From Sambucus nigra (Eukaryota; Streptophyta; Magnoliopsida; Dipsacales; Adoxaceae): a stretch of 64,000 nucleotides of DNA. The stretch lies in NCBI GenBank assembly GCA_949130495.1, contig OX422217.1:576076606-576140605 (forward strand). The letters run 5' to 3'. Of this stretch, positions 1 to 11,604 are shown piece after piece (position 1 is the first letter of the stretch; each line of letters opens with the position of its first letter). A program made the position numbers and the translations under genes. The notes under the pieces were generated by a model that had not been told where the DNA came from, made no database searches, and saw nothing but the letters and a program-made list of their open reading frames with translations.

Positions 1-119
1 AACACTAAAGGGAAGTACAAGTTTGCAGTAGGATATTTCGTTCCAGAGAAAATACAAGTTAAAATATAAAAAACACTTAAGAACTTGCATATTTTCTCAA
101 TCTTCGCCCACTCACTCTC

Positions 120-1191
120 CTAAGGACAATACTTATAATTAGAATAAATTAATTCCAAATGGGAAAACACATCACGAAAAAAAAGTGCACTCTCAAGCAT
201 TATAAATGTGGAATTCCATCTCGTGGGAACATCTTGTCTTAAGCCTATTTTAACATCAAGTGACGACAATTTCGCGCATTCAACAAAGATTACTTTCCTT
301 GCTTGTGATCCCTTAATGTACTTACAACTTTCACGATTTTTTTGCACACCCACATCAATTTCTTTTAAACCATCTTGAACTATCAAATTGAGGATGTGTG
401 CACAATATCTAATATGAAAGAAGTCACCATTTCATAAAAGTGATTTCCTAGCATTCAATTGTGTACGACACATACAAACAAATGTATCATTTGATGAAGC
501 GTTATCAAGGGTCACGGAAAATAATTTTTTTTCTATCCCCCAATCCCTTAAAAAGGAGAAAATTTTATCACACAAAGAAATATCATTATGGGGCGGAGCC
601 ATGTATGAAAAATTTAAAACCCTTTACTGTAACACCCAATCCTTATCAATAAAATGTATCGTGACACATATGTACCCATCCGTTACAGCTGATGACCACA
701 AATCAGAAGTTAAACACACTCTACCAGGAGCTACATCCATCATTCTCTTGATATTGACCTTCTCTCTATGAAACATTTTCAAAACATCTGCTTTTGTGGT
801 GTTACGGGATATGAGTGGTGCATCCTCACGTAGATAAGAGAAAATTGCTCTTATACCCTTGTATTCAACAAATGAAAAAGGTAAATCATGCATTATGATT
901 GAGGCAATTAACATTTCCCTAAATAATTTGGGACTAAATTTTGGGGCACCCAAAGATATTGAATCTGAACCAATATGTTGTTGAACAATTAACTGCCAAT
1001 ATCACGTGTAGTAATTTTTTGACATCTATTTTTATGTTGCGATAAATTACCGGTTCCATACCTTCTATAGCAAATGAAGACGGACCCACATTTCTTACAC
1101 TTACATCTTTGCTTGCCATCAACGCCATTTTGTTTGAGAATTTCAAAGAATGGCCACACGTTGGAAGTGCATCGTCTTGTGTGCTTTCCAC
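120..1191 (-). pseudogene. hAT transposase remnant (RICESLEEPER/Zinc-finger BED type)
   Basis: Three minus-strand pieces in different frames follow the usual order. At about 1010-1110 there is a BED zinc finger, with C-K-K-C-G followed by a T-G-N-L-S-x-H-K-x-R-C motif. At 624-953 is a segment with the hAT signature C-L-T-S-D-L-W-S-S and then T-D-G-Y-I-C-V-T-I-H-F-I. At 120-386 is D-V-P-T-R-W-N-S-T, the conserved block that precedes the dimerisation domain. The normal product is a DNA-binding transposase of about 650-700 residues. Here only about 350 codons survive, with frameshifts, stops and no C terminus. Confidence 0.8.
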
Positions 1192-1599
1192 CCTTAATTT
1201 GGCTTTAAGCAGATTCTTTATTCAGATCCACAACATCATCGTCCTCCTCCTCATCCATTATTTCATCAACATCAATAGAATTGTCAATTAAATTAACATC
1301 AACTCCATCGGATTCCATCTGCAAAGAATAAAATAAAATGAATTTGTATGTACTGTCATAAAATGAGTGTGTATGTTCTGTCACAAAACTAAAATGGAAT
1401 CTGAAATGAATGTGTAAAAAAATTGAACTTAAATGTGTACAAAATGGAATCTGAAATGAATGTGCTGAAAAAAAATCAATAACAGAAATCTAATGACCTG
1501 CTGAAAAAAATCAGTACCTTAGGCCTTTATGTGGATAATGGTCATAAAGACCTGGAAAAAAAATCAAAAATATAAAAAAAATCAGATATTTATGTGGAC

Positions 1600-1840
1600 A
1601 ATGCGTGTGTGTGTGTTATGTGTTGTGTGCGTGTGTTTAGAGTGCGTGTGTGTGTTCTGTGTTGTGTTCTGTGTGTGTTCTGTGTGTGTTCATGTGTGTG
1701 TTCTGTGTGTGTGCATGTGTTCTGTGTGTGTGGAGGACATGAGAGATGGGAAGAGAAGAGAAGACCTACTGAAGAGAAGAGACGGGGACGAGAGAGAAGA
1801 GACGAACCGAGAGAGAAGAGAAGACCTGCTTGTGCGGCGC
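1600..1840. repeat. GT-rich then GA-rich simple repeat tract inside the hAT element
   Basis: A (GT)n-like tract runs 1600-1735 and is followed by a purine tract of GAGA/GAAGAG type at 1738-1835. Open frames across it encode only low-complexity Cys/Val or Arg/Glu strings and are not genes. Confidence 0.9.
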
Positions 1841-1937
1841 TTTTTTTTTTCTAAAGGAGTTAAGGTTTGGTTTTTCAATTATCCCCTTTGGTTTTTCATT
1901 TTTCTGACCGTTAGATTAAAAAATCAAGGGTTTATAA

Positions 1938-2162
1938 TTATTCGTATCTAAATGGGTTAATAGGTTTTTGACCCGAAAGTGACCCGAAATCAACCCGAAA
2001 AATAAACGGGTCAATTACGGGTTAGGTGGGTTGACCCAAAACACGACCTGTTTAATAAACGAGTTAATTGGGTTTGCCCCGATTTTGACCCGGACCTATT
2101 TATCCATGACCTGACCTGCAAAAATCGTGTCGAGTTCGAGTTGTGTAAAAAATTTCCACCCC
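1938..2162. repeat. hAT subterminal repeats
   Basis: There are repeated short GACCCG, GGGTCA and GGGTTA units in both orientations up to the CCACCCC terminus. Plant hAT elements have such transposase-binding subterminal clusters, so this supports the right-end assignment. Confidence 0.65.
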
Positions 2163-3147
2163 TACACAATATGACAGGAATAGATGCACAAAAATTATAA
2201 CGGGGAATAAAGCGCAATAATAAAAATCCTCATATACGAATCAAATGAAATAATCAAGCATTGTATGTATATAATTTCTCAATAACACATCAATGGGTCA
2301 CCACGCCTCACTTCCCCTCACCCAAGCTTCGTAAAGCCTCATCGTGGCTATTGGACATTTGGACTATTGGCAAGTGCCCATTCTCCGTGCCATATAAAAG
2401 TCTCATGACACCATTACCATGAACAAAAACAATATCTCAGCTAATCAAAATTTTAGATTCCAACAAATATCTCATAGGATTCTAATGAATACCATAATTC
2501 AACATGAGTGCAAATAACACATGAAAGAAATGAAATACTCTCGAGAGAATTTAGGAGCATATTGTGTAAATCCCATACCTTAAAATCATCACATGAAAGC
2601 CATAAAGATTTTGCCCCAAAATGTTGATTCTACTATAGCATTCCTCTCACGAAACCATCAAAACTCATGCTTGAACAATTTTGAAAAAAACTCAATTAAT
2701 CTTGACAAATCTGGAGTTGAAAGTTAAATAAAATAGGGCTAGGGTTTAGAGTTCGAAGAACATGCAAAAGATGAGAGACTTATGCTCTAAGGGTTGATGA
2801 AAATGTGTTTTAAAACTCCTAACCCCGAGTTGGTTTTATACCAAAAATATATAAGAATTTGAGTAGTAAAAGAGTTCTTTAAAAACAAAATTGCTTGGGC
2901 GTAACAGACCGGCGAACTGGTCCGGACCAGACCTCATCGGTTCGGTTCAGTCACAAAAAAGGAAAACAAATTCCAATTTAAATTTCCATTTTAACTCCGA
3001 TTTGAATTTTTATTAAAATCCTACATTTCATTATTAAAACTCAACATTTTAAATTAATAAAATTTTATAAATTCCAAAATATTACTTTACCCAAAATTTT
3101 TTGAATTAATTTAAAAGTACAACATTTAAAAATTAAAAGTTGTTACA
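2163..3147 (-). repeat. LTR 1 of the deleted chromovirus (portion right of the hAT insertion)
   Basis: It aligns along its whole length with 3774-4755, including the shared tract CTCGAGAGAATTTAGGAGCA and the CATCGTGGCTATTGGAC tract. It ends with TGTTACA at 3147, the minus-strand LTR start. A perfect 14-bp palindrome CTGGTCCGGACCAG lies at 2917-2930, and a minus-strand TATAAAAC at 2833-2840 lies downstream of it. The two LTRs have diverged by many substitutions and small indels, so the insertion is not recent. Confidence 0.8.
2833..2840 (-). promoter_or_regulatory. TATA-like box of LTR 1
   Basis: Minus-strand TATAAAAC lies about 80-110 bp downstream of the GGTCCGGACC palindrome. The equivalent site in LTR 2 is TATAAAAT at 4442-4449. 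Conservation at the same place in both LTRs supports it as the LTR promoter. No transcript data are available here. Confidence 0.5.
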
Positions 3148-3464
3148 TACTTCCTTAATAGCACACGAATTTCGCCCTCCAAATTCGACGAAGCTGAATG
3201 CTCAAAACGGTTCACAAACTTCTGCCCATAAAGACCACAATTAGGTGCCCATACATGCAATCCTACCTGCACGAATGACTACTCGATTCTATTTCCCAAA
3301 AATCATCACAACACTAAAGTCCTAAAATCACTTCTAAACATCCTCACATCAAGATTACAAATCCTAACCTCGATGCCTACCACGTCGTCAACCAAAAATT
3401 TTATCTCCAAAGAAAACACGTCTAACCCCATGCTAGACCCAAAACCCAAAGAGGTTACCGTATA

Positions 3465-3481
3465 ACCAAGCTCTGATACCA
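3465..3481 (-). other. Primer-binding site, initiator tRNA-Met type
   Basis: On the minus strand the sequence reads TGGTATCAGAGCTTGG, the standard plant retrotransposon PBS complementary to the 3' end of initiator tRNA-Met. It sits two bases inside the end of LTR 2, which fixes the element orientation as minus. Confidence 0.85.
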
Positions 3482-3483
3482 TC

Positions 3484-4755
3484 TATAACACCCCATGTAA
3501 AACACGAGGCACTACTGCGATGAAAACTAAACTAAATCCTTAACAATTAGTATAGAGCATCTATATTTCATAAAATAAATATAATTAATCCAAAATTTAC
3601 ACTTCCAAAATAATTACAATTAAATTCCACTCGAAAATAATTCTAAGCTCTCCAATGAATCACATTGCCAAGCTATACAAAAATAATCTTCTAAACTCCA
3701 TGCCATAAAATCCTCAAATAATTCATAGCGTTCAAATCCACGCTAACCTGTCACTAAAACAAATACAGGGAAGTACACAATATGACACGAATAGATGCTC
3801 AAAAATAATAACGGTGAATAAAGGAAACAAATACGAATCTGTATATACGAATCAAATGCAATACACAAGCATTATACCAATATAATTTCTCAATAACACA
3901 TCAAAGGGTCACCAAGCCTCACCTCACCTCACCCAAGCTACGTAAAGCCTCATCGTGGCTATTGGACGTTTGGACTATTGGCGGGTGCCCATTCTCCCTG
4001 CCATATAAAAATCTCATGACACCATGCCCATCAACAAATACAATATCTCAGCGAATCAAAATTTTAGATTCCATCAAATATCTCATAGGATTATAATGAA
4101 TACCACAATTCAAGATGAGTGCAAATAACACATGAACAAACAGAATACTCTCGAGAGAATTTAGGAGCATATTATGTAAACTCCATACCTTAAAATCATC
4201 ACATGAAAGTCATAAAGATTCTGCCCAAAAATTCTAATTCTACTAGTGCGTTCCTCTCACAAAACCATCAAAACTCGTTCTTGAACAATTTTGAGAAAAA
4301 CTCGATTAATCTTGACAAATCTTGACTTGAAAGTTATGTAAAATGGGGATCGGGTTTAGAGGTTGAAGAAGATGAAAAAATGAGAGACTTCTGCTCTAAG
4401 GGATGATGAAAATATGTTTTAAAAGTACTAACCCCGAGTTCATTTTATACAATAAAATAAATAAGAATTTGAGTAGTAAAAGAGTTCTTTAAAAAAAAAC
4501 TACTTGGCGTAACAGACTGGCTAATCGGTCCAGTCCAGACCCCATCGATTCGGTTCCATCACAAAAAATATAAATAAATTCCAATTTAAATTCCCATTTT
4601 AACTTCGATTTGAATTTCAATTAAAATCCTACATTTCATTACTAAAAATCAACATTTTAAATTTCTAAAATTTTGTAAATTCCAACATATTATTTTACCC
4701 AAAAATTTCCAAATTAATTTAAAAATACAACATTTAAAAACTACGGGTTGTTACA
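3484..4755 (-). repeat. LTR 2 (5' LTR in element orientation) of the deleted chromovirus
   Basis: This copy of about 1272 bp appears complete. The minus-strand start is TGTAACAACCC (plus end 4755). The minus-strand end is GGGGTGTTATA, where TGTTACA would be expected, directly before the primer-binding site. It carries a GGTCCAGTCC-type near-palindrome at 4526-4540 and a TATAAAAT on the minus strand at 4442-4449. The next bases, TTATT at 4756-4760, would be the target duplication. Its partner lies outside the window. Confidence 0.8.
4442..4449 (-). promoter_or_regulatory. TATA-like box of LTR 2
   Basis: Minus-strand TATAAAAT lies 70-110 bp downstream of the near-palindromic GGTCCAGTCC and GGTTC cluster at 4517-4556. 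It corresponds to the box at 2833-2840 in the other LTR. Confidence 0.5.
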
Positions 4756-4844
4756 TTATTCTTGATAAAAAATAAGGCTAAACATTTGAGTTTCCACCCC
4801 TTTGATCCCATAATCAAATTATTTCAAACCTTATTCTTATTTGG

Positions 4845-7286
4845 ATGTTTAAGACACTCTATGAGTTACCTAACCAGTTCCCACACCTGAGCGAGACTAT
4901 CTTTAGAGAGATACACAAGGGTGAGGTCGAGGATGAGGCTAAACGCAAAGCTGAGGCCAAGTATACACTTCCAATCCATCCACCCCCCCCCCCCCCCTTA
5001 GCTATCATATACCCTCCTAAACCTAATGTCGTCGAGCTAAGTAGTGATAGCATGATGACACCTCGTCTCAGGGTTTGTATTCAGTGCCATTATCTGAGGG
5101 GTGCAGTCCTTCTGCTTCTAGGGATTCTAATAGGGAAGACTCCTTTAATGAGGCCATGAGGAACCCATCATCTCATATTGAAGGATCTGATGTGTCCAGG
5201 TCTAGTAATAGGGAACCATTCATTCTTGAGGTCTCAGATACGGAAGAGCCAAGAATTGAGGCAGTATTTCCCCCCCACCTACGACTATTCCTCTATCGAC
5301 CATTCTTGGCTCTGAGTTTGTCACTAGGTATCCAAGTGGAGTCCCGACCGTCTAAATTGAAGATGACTCTCAGGATGAGGATGCGAATGAGGATGAGGAA
5401 CCACTAGACACCTCCTATGCCCGAACTTTAAGGAGAACTATTAAGGATATTGATCTTTTGTTTTGAAGACACTTTTATGGGATTGAGTCTGCTATTAACA
5501 TAAGAGTACCGATCGAGGATGACAGGACATTTAATGGTCTAAAAGGAGAAATAGCTATCTACGAACTGATGTTCAAGGTCTGTTTTAGGCTTCCCATCCA
5601 TCCTATTGTACAAACAATCTTGGCTTGTATGGGACTTGCTCTAGCTTAGCCTTCTACCAATGCCTTGCGGATTTTACTTGGATTTATCTCCCTCTAGAAG
5701 TTGGTTCATAGAGATGAACTTCTAGTTAGCGTATTCAGGGCATGTTACAACGTCTCATCCACAAACAATTAGCATGGATACTACCATCTCATATCCAAAA
5801 ACGCACCAAAAAGGTTATGACAGTGAACCAAACTTCGAACCATCACTGGAAGCCCTGACCCTTTTTTGTGTTAAGAGTTTGGGAATTCGACTCCGACATT
5901 TCTTGCACTACCTTAGAGCTGAGGTTCCCCCAAAGATGGTTCAAGGCCTCAATGTCCGCTAAGCTTGTCCATGGCTTGAACACTGACGTCTAAGACAAGA
6001 TTAATGAGATAAGGGGTCAAGAAGCTAAGGGTAGTCTAGTGGAGTTTGAACAGTTGATGACTCCCCACTTTGTGGCCGAGACGGGTCTGGGATGACCCTC
6101 TGACTGAGTTGTGTAAGTTACTATCAAGTTGTAAATATAATGTTGTCTCTTATTTTCTTTGTGATACTAATCTCGTCTTTCATTTATAGGTCGTCTATCT
6201 AATATTTCTGATCATCTTTGGAATATGGCTTCCCCTTCACTTGGAAACCTTCTCCGTAAGATGACCAAGGGGCCCAACCCCCTAAAGAAGATTACAACTG
6301 GAGGCCGTGATCAGGTCAAAAAGAGTAAGAAGAGGAAATATCTGATTGAGGGCCTTTGAGATGTCCCTCCTCAGTAGAAGAAGATGAGGAGGTCCAACGC
6401 TCCCAAGGAAGCTAATAATAGGGATATCCCGATATCCTCTAACTCTATCTTGGCCAACAGTTGTCAATGCTATCAAGAAATTCAGATTCTGTAATTGTGA
6501 ATCAGACAAAGGAGAGAACGACTATCGACTCATGGATACCTAAGTCTGAATGTAGATTCTTATAATTAATGGAATCGACTCGTCTAGCCAATTTAGGCCT
6601 CCATAGGGATATCCAGGTAATTAACTTCACGTTCAGCGCTTTCTAAACTTTTACAAGTGATTTTTCATCTCATACTGACTTTTAACATTTTTGTCTTACA
6701 ATCATTCTTCTCCTTCCACTAGTTGGCCCAATGGGTCCAGGATAATATTCATATCGTCTAAAAGGCCTTTGAGGCTATGAAGGTCGAGGAAAACTTGAGG
6801 AAGACACTGAAAGAGAAGGAACTCTGCCATAATCAGAAGGTTGAGGATCTGGATAAGAAGAGGCTGGATGACGTCGCCACTCAGAAAAAGGGGCATGACT
6901 ATGCGATGGCTGATCTAAATTAAAAACACAAGGCCGAGCTGAATGCCGTAAAGAAAAATGTTGTGGAAGATTTTAAGGCTATGGATGAGTTTGTCCGGTA
7001 CGGTCTTTAGTACCTAGAAAGGGGAGCTTGTACTTCTCTCCGATGGGAGACTGTTAATTTCTTTACTTCTCACTTAGCAAAAGAGTTACAGGTCTTTAAT
7101 TTCTCAAACTGGATGGTAGTCATTTCACTAATTGAAGTTGAGCCCGAGGAGTTTTCTACTAAAAGGACGACCATCAAGAAAATAATCCAAGTCGGCGTTG
7201 AGACCACAGAAGGTTCAAACCCTGAAGATAAGGCTGAGACGAGGCCGATAATATACAATATCATCCCTGAGATGGCCGACAAGTAG
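4845..7286 (+). pseudogene. Antisense gene of element A (PF04195-like 'putative gypsy-type transposon' protein), with two introns
   Basis: Runs opposite to gag-pol. The N-terminal block starting at 4845 (L-Y-E-L-P-N-Q-F-P-H-L) and the middle block at about 5410-5780 (R-H-F-Y-G-I-E, F-R-L-P-I-H-P-I-V, L-R-I-L-L-G-F-I-S-L) align with the antisense gene of element B. Likely introns are 6113-6189 (GTAAGT..TATAG, 77 bp) and 6617-6722 (GTAATT..CTAG, 106 bp). The first exon after intron 1 reads N-I-S-D-H-L-W-N-M, matching N-V-S-D-E-V-W-N-M at the same splice boundary in B. The C-terminal exon is helical and charged, and stops at 7284-7286. Function is unknown. An in-frame TAG at 5695 is shared with B. 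Several frameshifts are present, including one around a 16-base C run near 4980. Confidence 0.65.
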
Positions 7287-7439
7287 AACTAAAATATAGA
7301 TTTTCCACTTTTTGTCAGGCGTCCATCTGTGGCCTTATGCCCTTTAATATGTAACTTCAGTTTGATCTCTTCTCTCAACATTTGTCTGTAATTTCAAGAG
7401 TACTTATTTTGAGAACCTTTTTTTGTGGTAGTTTATCAC

Positions 7440-8200
7440 AATGATGTGATTCATTCTTTAATTTTTTTAGCCAAATGTAGTGTCTGCATCTTTATAACTC
7501 GTCTTGTTTAATTGATGTTTTAAGTATGATTCTTATAAGAAAACTTATGATAAGCCGATGTCTAACAAACAAAACAAATGATTTTTCAATTTTTTAGTTG
7601 TCACTAAGTAAATGATTTTACCACATAGGTCCCAGCTCGTCGTTATTAAGAGTGTATGGATGAGACTCGTCTCTTCACACACTCTCGTCTCTCGTCACCA
7701 TCAATTATTCATCACATAATGATGTTTTAAGCACCCATAATCAGATGATTTTCAATTTTTTATTTGTCACCAAGTAAATGATGTTACCACATAGGTCCCC
7801 TCTCATCGTTATTGAGAGTGTATGGATGAGACTCGACTCTTCATACACTCTCTTCTCACCGAGGGAGTTTTGACCATAAATTTTTCACCATATAATGATG
7901 TTTAATGCAACCATATTCAAATTATTTTTCAATTTTGTAGTTGTCACCAAGTAAATGATGTTACCAAATAGGTCCCCTCTCATAGTTATTGAGAGTGTAT
8001 GGATGAGACTCGTCTCCTCATACAATCTCGTCTCGTTGAGAGTGTTTTGAACATCAATTATTCACTACATAATGATGTTTTAAGAAACCATAATAAAATG
8101 ATTTAGAAGTTTTTGGTTGTCACCAAATGAATGGTGTTACCACATGGATTTCCCCTCTCGATGTTATTGAGAGGACATGAAAGAGATTAGGCTCTCCCTG
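7440..8200. repeat. Tandem repeats of element A, about 165-180 bp unit
   Basis: A block containing TAGGTCCC and GAGAGTGTATGGATGAGACTC recurs at about 7627, 7795, 7969 and, degenerate, 8145. Spacings are about 168, 175 and 178 bp. The units are recognisable reverse-complement relatives of the 160-bp repeats in element B (14600-15890). They sit in the same place, between the integrase end and the antisense gene. Confidence 0.85.
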
Positions 8201-8354
8201 AACTCTTGTATCACCGAGCATGAATTGAAACTAATTCACCATTAAAACTAGTTCAAGCCATACAACAATTAACAACAGCAGGAAGGTATGAGACAACACT
8301 TGTATCTTTCATTAATTCTTGAACTGTTGTACAAACTAATAAGCAAAACAAACT

Positions 8355-9420
8355 TTACTGGTAGTGTGTCTTCCGGTGATCAGCATTCCAAGGGTTAGAG
8401 AAGGGTTCACCCTCTTGGTTTTACAACCGGTAAGTTCCTAGGATGACCTCCTCCGTTACTCTATATGACCCATGCCAGCTAGGATGCAACTTGTTTTCCT
8501 TCTGCCAAACCTTTTTAACACTACATCACCCACGGCTATCGACCTGGACTTCACTCTCTTATTATAAAACCTGGTAGCTCTCTGCTGATAAGCGAACTAT
8601 CGGACTTCAATGTCCTCCCGTTTCTCCTCAATAAAATCTAAATCAAGCCTCCTCTCGTCTTCATTAACTTTAAGATCATAGGTTTGGACTCTACGGCTGG
8701 GGAGTCTAAGTTCAGTAGGGATGACAACTTCAGACCCATAGGCTAATATAAATGATGTTTCATTTATCGACGTCCTCTTAGTCATCCTATAATCCCATGG
8801 GACCCCATGTAGTTCTTCCTTCCACAAACCTTTCGCATCCTATATCTTTTTCTTGATTCCATCAAGTATCATCTTGTTTATGACTCCAATCTAGCCATTG
8901 GCTTGTGGTCGGACTGTTGCTGAATAAAACTATTTTTTGTCAACCCTACCACATCATGCCTCTAAGGACTTGTTCTTACTTTGCTTATGGTTATCCAATA
9001 TTAAGGTATGTGATAGGCCATATCTACCAATAATATTCATCAGAATAAACTTGAACGTCTTTTCCACAGTGATGGAAATAATTTCCTCGGCCTCTACCCA
9101 CTTTGAGAAATAATTAATAGCCATTATCTAATGCTGGTAATTGCAAGTTGTTTGTGGTAGGTGACCTACTGAATCAATTCCCCAAACTGCAAATGGCCAC
9201 AACCTAGTAATGCACAAGAGTGGTTAGTGAGGTTGATGATGGATGCTTGCAAATCTTTGGCACTTATCACATTTCTTTACATAGTCAGCTGCATCTTTCG
9301 TTAGTGTCGGCCACCAATAACTTTAAGTAACAGTCCTCTTGGCAATAGATCGTCCATCCATGAACCTTCATGGACGTCTTTCAAGACATAACCGACCTCT
9401 GAAGGGTGAACCCATCTGAG
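8355..9420 (-). pseudogene. Integrase of Tat element A (decayed)
   Basis: From 9420 down: a zinc-binding region (V-H-E-G-S, then Y-W-W-P-T-L and C-D-K-C-Q-R), and the catalytic core with W-G-I-D and L-I-L-D-N. The third acidic site is lost: the usual N-G-Q-T-E has become N-G-W-I-G. The core continues to E-E-K-R-E-D-I-E-V-R, Y-N-K-R-V-K-S and the conserved end W-N-A-D-H...H-Y-Q followed by a stop at 8355-8357. An intact enzyme would insert element cDNA into chromosomal DNA. With stops and a missing Glu, this copy cannot. Confidence 0.8.
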
Positions 9421-9581
9421 TAGGGTAAGCAAGAATCATCTTTTTTATAACACATATGCAATGATAATGAATTTGGATGTATTGTATCTGAGTTTCTTTC
9501 TCTCAGACATAGAGTCTAGGAGCTCTCCATACTGGATGTAATTAATTATTGGATCCATCCATAAATCTCTAGAATTCAAAT

Positions 9582-10160
9582 TCAGGCAAAATTCAACCCC
9601 ACTATTATCTTATTTATGGTCGGCCTATACTGGATTTCCACTGGAACTGTGCACGTGATATCTGTCCTTATTGCCGCCATTAATCTTGATAAAGCATCAA
9701 CTCGACTATTATCGAGCCAATGAATTCTCTTGAGCTTCACGTCTTTGAAGTTTTTCATTACTTTCTTGACCCGCGCCAAGTACTTGGGGAACGTCTCATC
9801 CTTGGCCTTATATATCTCTGGAATATGGTTCACGACCAACTATGAGTCACTGTGGACGATCTTCTAGTCGATTTTTAGTACCCAGGAAAGGGAGAGACCT
9901 TCCAGTAAAGCGTCATACCCTCACTCATTGTTTGATGCCTTTAAGATAAACCTCAAAGCATACTTAATATCCGTAGAATCAGGGGCCGAAAATATCAACC
10001 TGATGCCAACCTTGCCAACCTTGGCCGCTACCGTCTCTCCCAAAACTTCTTCCAGCACAACTACTGGTGCCACTATCTCTTCCATTCTGTCAGTGTCGAC
10101 CTCTGCCCATGTAAATTTTGACATAAAATCCACAAAGGCCTGCCATTTGATTGCGTTACT
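9582..10160 (-). pseudogene. RNase H of Tat element A (decayed)
   Basis: Fragments keep the order of a ribonuclease H domain that degrades the RNA strand during reverse transcription. K-A-S-N-N-E holds the Glu site, V-H-S-D-S the second Asp and S-R-V-D-A-L-S-R-L the last Asp. Stops interrupt the region after N-N-E and before the H-S-D-S motif. It parallels the clearer domain of element C at 29826-30240. Confidence 0.75.
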
Positions 10161-10425
10161 AGGTTAATAGATGAAGTCAAACTCACCTAACTCAATTGAC
10201 CAGGACATCAGCCTACCTGATTTCTTGGGTTTATGGATGACCTGCTTCAAGGGAGTGTCGGTGAGCACCACCATCGTATGGGCCTAAAAATATGGCTTCA
10301 TCTTCCTTAAAGCATGTATAAATGCGTATGCAAACTATTTCATTTTATGATACTTTATCTCATCCCCTTTAAGGCTTTCCTATTGAAATAAACCAATTTT
10401 TGGACACCTTCATCGTCTTCTACTG

Positions 10426-11604
10426 TTACTTCACTGATGGCGGAATATGATACAGACAGATATAGGAACATTTTTTTCCCTTGAATAGGTCGAGATAGTA
10501 ACATCGGTGACCCCAAGTAATATTTGAGGTCTTGTAATCCTTTTTCACATTCTTCATCCCATCAAATGCTTTCCTCAAGATTTTAAAAAATGACAAACAC
10601 TTATTCGTCGCTCTACAGACGAAACGGTTGAGGGCCTCAACAAGCCCTATCTGCCTATGCACATATTTAAGCATCTTTGGTGTCTTCATTTTTATGCGAG
10701 CTTTGATATTTGTGGGTTAGCCTCTATATTCCTCTGGTTCACAGTAAATTTGGCTAAGTTTAATTTCATCCTGAACTTATTCCTTGTGACGAACATGCGT
10801 TCAAGTTCGGCAACATGACTACGGCCTTCAGGCTCTTGGTCATCATATCGTCCATATACACTTCTATGGTTTTCCTAATTTTGCCCTCAAACAACTTGTT
10901 TACTAACCTTTGATAAGTTGTCCCTGCATTTTGAGGGCGAATGACATTACCTTATAACAGTACGTCCCTTTATCTGTGATAAAGAAGGTCTTCTTAACAT
11001 CGACCTCATGCGTGAATAGATGATTGCAACCCAAATATGTATCCATGAAAATCATCAACTCATGCTCTACTGCAACATCAACCATCTGATCAATTATGTG
11101 TAAGGGTAAGTTATCTCTGGGGCAAGCTTTATTCAGGTTAGTGAAGTCGACACACATTCTCCATTTGTCACTAGCCACTATAACAACACTAGATAATTAG
11201 TCTGGATACTGAACTTCACATATGACCTCAGCTGACTGGAGTTTCTTCACCTCGTCCTTGATAACCTCATATCCCTCCCTCGCATAAGGTCTCCTCCTTT
11301 ATTTTACAGGGTTCACCTTTTCATCAATATTTAGTCAGTGAGAGGTAATATTGGGGTATTTCCCTGGAATGTCTTCATGGATCCATTCAAAGATACTCTG
11401 CCTCCTTCTTAAAAGTTTCACCAATTCTTCTTTTACTTCATTCTTCAAGGATTTTTGAATCTGGAGTATTTTTTTTGGCTCATCCTCATTAAGGATGATG
11501 GATTTTAACTCCTTGACGGACGCACCTTTTTTTAGTTTCTTCTCAAACCAGAAGCAGTAGCCTTCTTGTAAGCCTCTCTCTCCCCGGTCGAGATAAATTA
11601 TCAC
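10426..11604 (-). pseudogene. Reverse transcriptase of Tat element A (decayed)
   Basis: The upstream linker at 11335-11604 has the Tat-type F-E-W-I-H-E-D-I-P-G. The core has W-R-M-C-V-D-F-T-N-L-N-K-A, then F-M-D-T-Y, T-Y-C-Y-K-V-M-S-F-A-L-K, and at about 10850 the catalytic box Y-M-D-D-M. The thumb and connection region reaches 10426. Both catalytic Asp positions are still readable, but the frame is broken between 10903 and 10850 and at later points. Confidence 0.8.

Larger units (their letters stand above)
20..2162 (-). mobile_element. Decayed hAT-superfamily DNA transposon inside LTR 1
   Basis: It is bounded on the right by TTTCCACCCC, which on the minus strand is the GGGGTGGAAA terminus common in plant hAT elements. 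A 220-bp subterminal zone rich in GGGTCA and GACCCG repeats follows. Coding remnants of a BED-finger hAT transposase lie on the minus strand. The flanks match the uninterrupted second LTR at 3768-3780 with at least TACA shared at both sides, as expected for a duplicated 8-bp target that has since mutated. The left terminus is eroded and the C-terminal (hATC) part of the transposase is not recognisable, so the element is non-functional. Confidence 0.65.
1..4755 (-). mobile_element. Internally deleted Tekay/Del-like chromovirus (LARD/TRIM-like), split by a hAT insertion
   Basis: Two long direct repeats (right part 2163-3147, and 3484-4755) flank only about 336 bp of internal sequence. On the minus strand each repeat starts TGTAACA. 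The internal part begins with a primer-binding site complementary to initiator tRNA-Met (3465-3481) and ends just before the next LTR with a GGGCGAAATTCGTG stretch and a purine-rich tract. Those are hallmarks of chromoviruses whose coding region has been lost. No gag or pol remains. The left LTR is interrupted by a hAT element. Bases 1-19 share GGGAAGTACA and a nearby CACTAAA with 3752-3777 and are read as the left LTR stump. The rest of that LTR lies outside the window. Confidence 0.75.

Noticed and set aside
1529..1951. Open frames rich in Cys/Val and Arg/Glu
   Set aside because: They are translations of GT and GA simple repeats inside the hAT element.
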